Below, piece after piece: positions 1 through 6,130 of a stretch of 40,950 nt of DNA (its first letter is position 1; the number at the start of each line of letters is the position of its first letter). The position numbers were made by a program, and so were the translations under genes. The notes beneath the pieces are model-generated. The model did not search any database, was not told the DNA's origin, and worked only from the letters and a program-made list of their open reading frames with translations. Location of the stretch: the NCBI GenBank assembly GCA_011053095.1, contig DRHS01000150.1, forward strand, positions 1 through 40,950, in the 5' to 3' direction. The stretch is from Bacteroides sp. GTDB taxonomy: Bacteria > Bacteroidota > Bacteroidia > Bacteroidales > SM23-62.

Positions 1-187
1 ATGAGGAGAATGCTGATGTAAATGCAGCGAGAAATATTTTAACCGTCGGACGGACGGGGCTAGTCTGTCAAGCGAACCGCAGGAGCGGTCGGCAGCAGAA
101 ATCTGCAGGAAACCGCGAGGGAGTACTGTCCAGGGCTTCCTAGAATCCAATGGAATCCCTTTCTGTTTACGGAAGGGAGGACGTCAA
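1..187 (+). mobile_element. Right end of an IS200/IS605-family (TnpB-carrying) element, truncated by the window edge
   Basis: The stretch holds the last codons of a tnpB gene followed by GC-rich, hairpin-dense DNA that ends with a 7-bp stem (157-163 with 171-177) and the tail AGGACGTCAA (178-187). Subterminal hairpins without terminal inverted repeats are typical of IS200/IS605 right ends. The exact boundary is inferred from resemblance to such ends, since the left end and any empty site are outside the window. The element points toward the 3' end of ispE, whose stop codon begins about ten bases further on. Whether a tnpA transposase accompanies it cannot be seen. Confidence 0.75.
3..143 (+). 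CDS. tnpB: TnpB RNA-guided nuclease, C-terminal end (partial)
   Basis: This reading frame is open from the window edge and stops with TAG at 141-143. Its first residues, ENADVNAARNIL, match the RuvC-III motif that closes the catalytic domain of TnpB/IS1341-type proteins, with the catalytic Asp encoded at 15-17. The rest (GLVCQAN, SGRQQKS) resembles the basic, poorly conserved tail that in this family is also read as part of the guide RNA scaffold. TnpB is known in other IS200/IS605 elements to be an RNA-guided DNA endonuclease that cuts the empty donor site and so favours retention of the element. Only about 46 residues are visible, so intactness of the nuclease cannot be judged. The only reason it is partial is the window boundary. 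Confidence 0.75.
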   Translation, partial: EENADVNAARNILTVGRTGLVCQANRRSGRQQKSAGNREGVLSRAS

Positions 188-197
188 TTTCGGGAGT

Positions 198-1022
198 TTA
201 CTTTAGAGCTTCCGTATGGATATTGTAGTTTTTAAGTTCTTCTGATAGAGGGGGACTTCCACTGAATATCCCGTATACTGCAGAACCGCTTCCGGACATT
301 GAAGCATATACTGCCCCGGATCTGTACAACAGTTCCTTTATCTGTCCTATCTCCGGATACCTTGCAAACACAACCTCCTCAAACCGGTTTACTACCAATT
401 CTTTCCATTGTTCAGGTTTGAGTTGGAGGATCTCCCTGAGAGGGAGGCCATCTTCAGAAGGACTGATCATTTTATATGCCTCGGGGGTTGGGACCGAGGC
501 CTCAGGAAATACAATCAGGAGGTAATATCCCTTAAGGCTGAGATCGAGGGGTTCCATGATATCACCTTTTCCGCCTACAAGGCAGGGCCTGTTATATATG
601 AAAAACGGACAATCAGAACCGATCTCTGATGCATACTGATGCAATACTTCCTTTTTTAGTCCGTAGCTAAACATCTCATTCAGGGCCAACAGTGTGAAAA
701 CAGCATCCGACGAGCCACCACCAAGTCCCGATTCCACTGGTATGTTTTTGTGCAGGTATATGTCTACCTCAGGTGTGTCCAGCCTGTCGCGCAAAAGCCG
801 GGTTGCCTTTAAACAAAGGTTTTCTGAAGTTGCAGGAGCCGCTATTCCACTGACCGAGATCTTAGCTCTTTTGTCATTAAGATTTGAATGAGAGGGAAGG
901 ATCTCAAGCATATCGGTGAGTCCCACAGGATAGAAAACGGATTCAATGTCATGGTATCCGTCACCACGTTTGCGAAGGATCCTTAATCCGATATTGATCT
1001 TTGCGTTCGGGAAAATGATCAT
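198..1022 (-). CDS. ispE: 4-diphosphocytidyl-2-C-methyl-D-erythritol kinase
   Basis: IspE phosphorylates CDP-methylerythritol at the 2-OH, an ATP-dependent step of the non-mevalonate isoprenoid pathway in the cytoplasm. The 274-residue protein is of normal length. It shows the GHMP-kinase fold markers: N-terminal PNAKINIGL with Lys8, the ATP-binding glycine-rich loop PVESGLGGGSSDA at residues 95-107, a probable catalytic Asp137 in GSDCPFF, and a C-terminal SMSGSGSAVYGIF motif. It is transcribed divergently from dnaB. Its 3' end is approached by the right end of a TnpB-type insertion element, with only about ten bases between the element tail and the stop codon, but the coding sequence looks intact. 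The start is the ATG preceding IIFPNAK, as expected for the family. Confidence 0.96.
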   Translation of the reverse strand: MIIFPNAKINIGLRILRKRGDGYHDIESVFYPVGLTDMLEILPSHSNLNDKRAKISVSGIAAPATSENLCLKATRLLRDRLDTPEVDIYLHKNIPVESGLGGGSSDAVFTLLALNEMFSYGLKKEVLHQYASEIGSDCPFFIYNRPCLVGGKGDIMEPLDLSLKGYYLLIVFPEASVPTPEAYKMISPSEDGLPLREILQLKPEQWKELVVNRFEEVVFARYPEIGQIKELLYRSGAVYASMSGSGSAVYGIFSGSPPLSEELKNYNIHTEALK

Positions 1023-1160
1023 TGCAGGTTATTAACAATTTGGCCATTTTTGGAAGCTTGATATCTCCTGAAAATGTGATGTGTAAAGGTAAACATAAAT
1101 TGTTAACAGGTCGAGTTGATAAATGAAGGATGATGTGGAAAACTGAGGGCATTGGAAGTA

Positions 1161-1189
1161 TTGGTATGCAAGCCCATTTCCTAACTTTG
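1161..1189 (+). promoter_or_regulatory. Putative dnaB promoter (TTG ... TAACTTTG)
   Basis: TAACTTTG at 1182-1189 matches the Bacteroidota -7 consensus TAnnTTTG, and a TTG sits 18 bases upstream at 1161-1163. The predicted start of transcription leaves a leader of roughly 15 bases before the dnaB ATG. Confidence 0.5.
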
Positions 1190-1211
1190 AATTCCTAATT
1201 CCTTATAAAAT

Positions 1212-2690
1212 ATGGCCCTTAAGAACAATCCACAATCCCCGGCAAAATTCGGAAACCTGAACGTTGAATATGGAAAGCTGCCTCCACAGGCGGTAGACCT
1301 TGAAGAAGCCGTCCTTGGGGCCATCATGCTGGAGAAGGATGCAGTTCTCTCGGTTCTGGATGTTCTGAAGCCGGCCAGTTTTTATAAAGATACACACCAG
1401 AAAATATACAAGGCCATTCTCGATCTTTCTATGAGTGAGAAGGCCATCGATATTCTGACAGTTACCGAAGAACTGAAAAAACAGAATGCCCTTGAAGAGG
1501 TAGGTGGTCCACTTTATATTGCACAGCTTACAAGCAAGGTAGCATCTGCAGCCCACCTTGAATTCCATGCAAGGATTATCCAGCAGAAATACATTCAGCG
1601 TGAATTGATCAGGGTTTCTTCAGATATACAGAGGAAAGCCTTCGATGAGACCATGGATGTAGATGATCTCCTCGACCAGGCCGAAGCCGATCTTTTTGAA
1701 ATAGCCGAAGGGAATATTAAAAAGGAAACAGCCAAGATCAATGTGCTGGTTAAGGAAGCTATCAACCAGATCGAGGAGGCAGCAAAGAGGGAAGATCACC
1801 TGAGTGGAGTTCCGTCCGGATTTACCAAGCTTGACAGGCTGACATCCGGTTGGCAGCGTTCAGACCTGATAATTATTGCGGCTCGTCCATCTATGGGAAA
1901 GACTGCATTTGCACTAACCATGGCCAGGAATATCGCTGTTGAGCATAAACGGCCAATTGCATTTTTCTCTTTGGAAATGTCCTCAATCCAGCTGGTAAAC
2001 CGACTTATCGTATCGGAAACGGAACTTCCCTCTGACAGGATCCGGAATGGACGATTGGAAGAGTATGAGTGGAAGCAGCTGGATTATAAGATAAAAGGCC
2101 TGGTTGAAGCCCCAATTTTTATCGATGATACACCGGCGATTACCATTTTTGAATTACGGGCCAAATGCAGGCGGTTAAAAGTACAGCACAATATCGAAGC
2201 GGTGTTTGTGGATTATCTGCAGCTTATGTCAGGTTCTGGCGACAACAGGGGGAGCCGGGAGCAGGAAGTGAGCAGCATTTCCCGTTCGCTGAAATCAATT
2301 GCCAAGGAGCTTAACATTCCGGTCGTTGCTCTTTCACAGTTAAACCGCTCGGTTGAACTCAGATCAGGGAACAAGCGTCCCCAGCTATCTGACCTGCGGG
2401 AGTCCGGCGCTATCGAACAGGACGCCGACCTTGTACTGTTTATTCACAGGCCTGAGAAATACGATATTTATGAAGATGAACAGGGGAATTCCCTTGTTGG
2501 TCTTGCAGAAATAATCGTTGCCAAGCACAGGAACGGTCCCATCGGAGATGTACAGCTGAAGTTCAAGGAAGAATCAGCCAAGTTTATGGAGCTTGATGCC
2601 CTGCTACCAATCAGCGATGAAAAGGATGATGGCGGTGCTTTTACCGTAGGTTCCAGAATGAATCAGGAGGACGAGGACGTTCCCTATTAA
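1212..2690 (+). CDS. dnaB: Replicative DNA helicase DnaB
   Basis: DnaB is the hexameric helicase that unwinds DNA at the replication fork and recruits primase. The 492-residue protein has the N-terminal helical domain (about 25-125, beginning with PPQAVDLEEAVLGAIM), a linker, and a RecA-like motor domain. That domain carries the P-loop ARPSMGKT at residues 224-231, a Walker B region VFVDYLQLM near 333, LSQLNRSVE, and the arginine-finger region LRESGAIEQDADLV near 395. Length is normal, there is no intein at the P-loop, and the acidic C-terminal tail is typical. The gene stands alone, divergent from ispE and convergent with the HAD gene, and has its own promoter-like sequence just upstream. 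The ATG start gives the conserved N-terminus. Confidence 0.97.
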   Translation: MALKNNPQSPAKFGNLNVEYGKLPPQAVDLEEAVLGAIMLEKDAVLSVLDVLKPASFYKDTHQKIYKAILDLSMSEKAIDILTVTEELKKQNALEEVGGPLYIAQLTSKVASAAHLEFHARIIQQKYIQRELIRVSSDIQRKAFDETMDVDDLLDQAEADLFEIAEGNIKKETAKINVLVKEAINQIEEAAKREDHLSGVPSGFTKLDRLTSGWQRSDLIIIAARPSMGKTAFALTMARNIAVEHKRPIAFFSLEMSSIQLVNRLIVSETELPSDRIRNGRLEEYEWKQLDYKIKGLVEAPIFIDDTPAITIFELRAKCRRLKVQHNIEAVFVDYLQLMSGSGDNRGSREQEVSSISRSLKSIAKELNIPVVALSQLNRSVELRSGNKRPQLSDLRESGAIEQDADLVLFIHRPEKYDIYEDEQGNSLVGLAEIIVAKHRNGPIGDVQLKFKEESAKFMELDALLPISDEKDDGGAFTVGSRMNQEDEDVPY

Positions 2691-2772
2691 CTTTCAAGGC
2701 ATCTCCCGGCGATATTTTCATTTAGCTGTGCTCAGACCGTAATCTCCCGGTGGGTTTCCCCTCAGCTGCATA

Positions 2773-3465
2773 TTATAAAATTTCCTTCAGTTCGATTAGA
2801 GATTTTATCTCGTGGGTTATATTCTCAGTGTGTACCAATTGGTCCCTGTTCAGGAAAACCTGGTCAATACCGTACTTCTTTGCGCCAAGTATATCCACTT
2901 CCAGGTCATCTCCAATCATGATGCTCTCATCCTTGGTAGCCTGAACGAAACTCAGGGCCTTATGGAATATTTCAGGACGGGGTTTATTATGGCCCACCAC
3001 TTCGGAGGTGGTGAGGCTTTTGAAGTATTTATCCAGACTACAATTTTTCATTTTAATCTGCTGGGTTGCCAGGAATCCATTGGTAATGATGTGCAGTGTA
3101 TAATGAGGTGCCAGATAGTCCAGGATTTCTTTTGTATGGGGTATCAGTATTGTTTTTTTTGGACTAATTTCAAGGTATTCATCTCCAAAATCAGCTGCCA
3201 GGGAATCATCATTGATACCAAATTGCTCAAAACTAATCTGGAATCGTTTGACACGGAGTACATCTTTGGTCATCTCACCCCTGCGGTAAAGATCCCAGAG
3301 CTCCAGATTGACCTCATGGAATATGCTTATGAACTCCTCGTGATTTTTAATGGAGGTGTCGAGATTATGCCGGAAGAATAATTCTGTGAGGGTTTCAGTT
3401 GAGTTCCTGTCGAAATCCCAGAGGGTTCGATCAAGGTCGAAAAATATTTGGGAATATTTTGTCAA
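2773..3465 (-). CDS. YjjG-family HAD phosphatase (noncanonical pyrimidine nucleotidase)
   Basis: This 230-residue protein belongs to the haloacid dehalogenase superfamily. Motif I is FFDLDRTLWDFD at residues 8-19, with the nucleophile Asp10 and acid/base Asp12. Motif II is ITNGF, and motif IV is GDDLEVDILGAKKYGID, with the Asp pair for Mg2+. The extended motif DRTLWDFDRNS and the helical cap match the YjjG subfamily, which dephosphorylates nucleoside monophosphates including damaged pyrimidines (family knowledge). The substrate here is not determined. Thirty-nine bases separate its start from the stop of the upstream small secreted protein, so the two may share a transcript although no functional link is obvious. 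Confidence 0.88.
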   Translation of the reverse strand: MTKYSQIFFDLDRTLWDFDRNSTETLTELFFRHNLDTSIKNHEEFISIFHEVNLELWDLYRRGEMTKDVLRVKRFQISFEQFGINDDSLAADFGDEYLEISPKKTILIPHTKEILDYLAPHYTLHIITNGFLATQQIKMKNCSLDKYFKSLTTSEVVGHNKPRPEIFHKALSFVQATKDESIMIGDDLEVDILGAKKYGIDQVFLNRDQLVHTENITHEIKSLIELKEIL

Positions 3466-3504
3466 TATGGTTCTCTATGGAACCACTAAAGATAGCTTTT
3501 TTGC

Positions 3505-3903
3505 CTACAAGAGCACAATTTTCCAGTCTGTACAGCAGTACATCCATTTCTCCAGTTTCAGTGGTGATTCACTTTCCTCTTTCACCAGCTCGTTGAGGTT
3601 GACATCTGACACCCTGAATGGTTTTACCATCCAATCTTCTAAAGATAGTTCAGTTTCATTCTCAGCGATCCTCCACTGTTCAGCATTCATCATCCAGTGC
3701 TCCAACCGGATTTTTTCCTCTGCGTAAATAAGGGTACTGCCTGAGGTATATTCCTCAGTCAGCTCCACATCAAATTTAGTGTCTGAGACAAAAGCCATTA
3801 GAGGCAGGACATCCTTAAAAAGATAAGATTTTTGTCCCACAAGCGTCAAACTACTAATACACAGAATGATAGAAATGGTCAGGAGTTTAGCAATTATTTT
3901 CAT
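3505..3903 (-). CDS. Small secreted protein with three LExWM repeats, unknown function
   Basis: I do not recognise a characterised family. The 132-residue product starts with a clear signal peptide (basic MKII, then a hydrophobic stretch to about residue 22, cleavage around LVGQ), so it is probably exported. The mature part contains three imperfect repeats centred on LEHWM (67-71), LEDWM (88-92) and LEKWM (117-121). Each is followed by a short basic or aromatic stretch such as QWRI, KPFRV or DWKIV. Two cysteines lie next to the last repeat (YCCTDW). Translation starts at an ATG preceded, 7 nt away, by a full AAGGAGG Shine-Dalgarno sequence, which most genes here lack. It probably lies upstream of the HAD gene in the same transcript. 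Similar WM repeats occur in uncharacterised Bacteroidota proteins as far as I recall, with no assigned role. Confidence 0.75.
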   Translation of the reverse strand: MKIIAKLLTISIILCISSLTLVGQKSYLFKDVLPLMAFVSDTKFDVELTEEYTSGSTLIYAEEKIRLEHWMMNAEQWRIAENETELSLEDWMVKPFRVSDVNLNELVKEESESPLKLEKWMYCCTDWKIVLL

Positions 3904-3910
3904 CTTTTAT

Positions 3911-3917
3911 CCTCCTT
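3911..3917 (-). promoter_or_regulatory. Strong Shine-Dalgarno site of the LExWM-repeat gene
   Basis: On the minus strand the sequence reads AAGGAGG, seven bases before the ATG at 3903. Most other leaders in this window are A/T-rich without such a site, as is usual in Bacteroidota, so this one is unusual and fixes the start. Confidence 0.7.
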
Positions 3918-4062
3918 TTAAGTTACTCTGACATAATGAAATCATCTATTATGCCAAATATTGTAAATTACTGGAGATAAAGATATTACCCAAAAATTAG
4001 TTTTAACGAAATGATAAAAAGTGAACGGTTTTGAGGCAGGGGGGTGTACGGAAGCGAACAGA

Positions 4063-4734
4063 TCAGGACCTGCCTCCAACTATGAGTATACATTCACCCT
4101 TAATTTCCCTGTCGCTGATTGATTTCCGGATTTCTTCCAGGGTTCCTCTTATAAACTCCTCATGGATTTTGGTAAGTTCACGGGCAAGACAGGCGAGACG
4201 GTCACTCCCGAAAATCACTGAGAACTGTTCCAGGCTTTTCTTCACCCTGTATGGAGATTCGTAGAAGATCATAGTACGGGTTTCTTCCCGGAGTTCCTCC
4301 AGTTTCTTCTGACGCCCTTTTTTCTGGGGCAGGAATCCCTCAAAGCAGAACCTGTCACAGGGCAGACCTGAGGCAACAAGTGCCGGAACGAAGGCTGTTG
4401 GCCCGGGAAGAACTTCGACCTCAATATCGTTGCGGATACATTCTCTTATCAAAAGGTAACCTGGATCTGATATTCCAGGGGTTCCTGCATCGGAAACTAG
4501 TGCTACCGCTTCCCCCTGTCTGATTCTTGAAATCAGAGAGACCAGGAATTTATGCTCGTTGAATGTATGATGTGAAAGAGTTTTTTTTGACAAATTATAA
4601 TGCTTCAGAAGAATTCTTGTCTTTCGAGTATCTTCAGCCAGCACCAGATCCGCCTCCTCCAATATCCTGATGGCCCTGTAGGTAATGTCTTCCAGGTTCC
4701 CGACAGGAGTTGGGACGACGAAAAGTTTACTCAT
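4063..4734 (-). CDS. rsmI: 16S rRNA (cytidine(1402)-2'-O)-methyltransferase RsmI
   Basis: RsmI methylates the 2'-O of C1402 in the decoding centre of 16S rRNA, using S-adenosylmethionine. The 223-residue sequence opens with LFVVPTPVGNLEDITYRA and carries the tetrapyrrole-methylase-like motif SDAGTPGISDPGYL at residues 81-94, both diagnostic of the family. It then has GPTAFVPALVASGLP and FEGFLPQKKGRQ. It lacks the C-terminal extension of the E. coli enzyme, which to my knowledge is common in Bacteroidota. Its ATG overlaps the stop of the upstream hypothetical gene by 8 nt (4727-4734), suggesting translational coupling. An 8-bp inverted repeat (4033-4040/4069-4076) spans the gene's 3' end, but no T-run follows it. 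Confidence 0.95.
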   Translation of the reverse strand: MSKLFVVPTPVGNLEDITYRAIRILEEADLVLAEDTRKTRILLKHYNLSKKTLSHHTFNEHKFLVSLISRIRQGEAVALVSDAGTPGISDPGYLLIRECIRNDIEVEVLPGPTAFVPALVASGLPCDRFCFEGFLPQKKGRQKKLEELREETRTMIFYESPYRVKKSLEQFSVIFGSDRLACLARELTKIHEEFIRGTLEEIRKSISDREIKGECILIVGGRS

Positions 4735-5428
4735 TCTGATTTACTATAAATTTTCGCCGTACCAGTTCAAGCAGAAGCTGCACGGAATCTTCTTCCATAT
4801 CCCAGTCAAAAGAAGTTGTGATATAGTTGAATGCTTCATTGAAATTAGAAGCTCCGTCAAGTACACCGATGGTATTCTGAAAGCTATCCTTATCTCCCTT
4901 AAAGAGGTCATTGATAAGTTTGAACCTGTCATTTATACCAAGTGCGGAGCCAATATTATTAATAGGAGTTGATTGTATTTTACTTCCGACATCCTGTTTG
5001 TTCCCGGCAAGGCTCTCGTTAATAAATTTTTTATCACTCTTGAATTTATCACCCAGGGTGGCAGGTTCGGCAGGTTTTACTGCAGGTTCAGTTTTTTCAG
5101 GTTCTGCGGTTACAGTGGGTTTCTCTTCAACCGTGCTTTGTTCTTTTGCCAGGATTTCTTCTTCAGGGACTGTAATTTCTGGTTCCGGGACAGGGGATTC
5201 AGAAACAGTTTCCATTTCCCCGGGTACCGACTCCGGCTGTGATGGCTTTACATCCGGTATGACAACAGGAGCAATCTCAAGATTTTTTACAGCCTCATAA
5301 AGTAGCCTGATATCCCTGAGGATTATATCTTTTTCAATGGATGGGAGAGCTTCTTCTGAGAGTATATTGCTGAGTTTTTCACCAATATCCCCGACCTGCC
5401 TGATAATCGTTTTGATCTTCTGTTCCAT
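4727..5428 (-). CDS. Conserved hypothetical protein with proline/glutamate-rich linker
   Basis: No characterised function is recognised. The 233-residue protein has three visible parts. The first is an N-terminal helical region (residues 1-50) with no signal peptide. The second is a low-complexity linker rich in Pro, Glu and Val (about 55-130). The third is a C-terminal domain (about 138-230) with GSALGINDRFKLINDLFKGD and VLDGASNFNEAFNYITTSFD, reminiscent of uncharacterised Bacteroidota proteins with this conserved tail. It is probably cytoplasmic. It lies directly upstream of rsmI with an 8-nt overlap, so the two are almost certainly co-translated. That pairing hints at a ribosome or cell-division related role, but this is only context. 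The ATG start is supported by the divergent spacing from tdk. Confidence 0.8.
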   Translation of the reverse strand: MEQKIKTIIRQVGDIGEKLSNILSEEALPSIEKDIILRDIRLLYEAVKNLEIAPVVIPDVKPSQPESVPGEMETVSESPVPEPEITVPEEEILAKEQSTVEEKPTVTAEPEKTEPAVKPAEPATLGDKFKSDKKFINESLAGNKQDVGSKIQSTPINNIGSALGINDRFKLINDLFKGDKDSFQNTIGVLDGASNFNEAFNYITTSFDWDMEEDSVQLLLELVRRKFIVNQNE

Positions 5429-5459
5429 AAATACAAGTTTAGAACAGCTTACTGTTCAC

Positions 5460-5495
5460 TTTTGCGTATTTTACTCTTTAAAAAGATTAAATTTG
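5460..5495 (+). promoter_or_regulatory. Putative tdk promoter (TTTTG ... TAAATTTG)
   Basis: TAAATTTG at 5488-5495 fits the Bacteroidota -7 consensus TAnnTTTG, and TTTTG at 5460-5464 lies 23 bases upstream as a possible -33 element. This would give a leader of about 33 bases before the tdk ATG. Confidence 0.55.
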
Positions 5496-5534
5496 CTGCT
5501 AAAGTAACGATAAAAATGCGATTTTTCTTATCTC

Positions 5535-6119
5535 ATGTTTATTGAGAGCCCTGCAAATAAGACAGAGAAAAGGGGATGGATCGAGGTTATCACCGGGTCA
5601 ATGTTTTCTGGCAAAACAGAAGAGTTGATACGGCGACTTAAGCGGGCCAAGATTGCCATGCAACAGGTTGAGATTTTCAAACCCCAGATCGATACAAGGT
5701 ATTCTGAAGAGGAGGTAATATCTCACGATGAGAATGCCATCATGTCTACCCCGGTGACTACGGCTGGAAATATTCTTTTGCTGTCCAGCGACGTAGAGGT
5801 TGTAGGTGTTGATGAGGCCCAGTTTTTTGATATGGGAATAATAGAAGTTTGTAATCAGTTGGCCAATGGAGGGACCAGGGTAATTGTGGCTGGTCTGGAT
5901 ATGGACTATCTCGGCAGGCCTTTCGGTCCTATCCCGGGTTTAATTGCCACCGCTGAATTTGTCACCAAGGTTCATGCCATATGCGTGAAATGCGGTAATA
6001 TTGCACATCATACCCACCGAAAGATGGATGATGAAAAGCTGGTCCTCCTGGGTGAAAAAGACCTCTATGAACCCCTGTGCAGGAAATGCTACTTTGACTC
6101 CCGGACAACAAATGTTTAA
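5535..6119 (+). CDS. tdk: Thymidine kinase
   Basis: Type II thymidine kinase phosphorylates thymidine to dTMP in the pyrimidine salvage pathway. The 194-residue protein shows the P-loop GSMFSGKT at residues 21-28, the Walker B/lid motif DEAQFF at 93-98, and the substrate-loop region. Four zinc-binding cysteines occur as two CxxC pairs (C150/C153 and C182/C185). All expected residues are present and the length is typical. The gene follows a good promoter-like sequence. Only eleven bases separate its stop from murF-alr, and both are on the same strand, so they are likely cotranscribed. Confidence 0.96.
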   Translation: MFIESPANKTEKRGWIEVITGSMFSGKTEELIRRLKRAKIAMQQVEIFKPQIDTRYSEEEVISHDENAIMSTPVTTAGNILLLSSDVEVVGVDEAQFFDMGIIEVCNQLANGGTRVIVAGLDMDYLGRPFGPIPGLIATAEFVTKVHAICVKCGNIAHHTHRKMDDEKLVLLGEKDLYEPLCRKCYFDSRTTNV

Positions 6120-6130
6120 GCAGATCTTTA

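Larger units (their letters stand above)
1..207 (+). ncRNA. Candidate omegaRNA (TnpB guide RNA) scaffold plus flanking guide
   Basis: In characterised IS200/IS605 elements the omegaRNA overlaps the tnpB 3' end and runs to the element's right end, with the adjoining host DNA serving as guide. Here the region shows several stems: ACCGC/GCGGT at 76-80/85-89, an enclosing CTGTC/GGCAG at 65-69/91-95, and a terminal 7-bp stem at 157-163/171-177 with one G-U pair and a 7-nt loop. The scaffold would end near 187 and the guide would begin at about 188, running over the ispE stop codon. The 5' end of the RNA is not known and may lie outside the window. Structure was read by eye, so this is an inference from family architecture. 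Confidence 0.65.

Noticed and set aside
2812-3381. A 189-codon frame opposite to the HAD gene
   Set aside because: Complement of a conserved gene. Its translation has no family features.
4033-4076. Inverted repeat GAGGCAGG/CCTGCCTC at the rsmI 3' end
   Set aside because: The loop is long (28 bases), part is coding, and no T-run follows, so it was not called a terminator.
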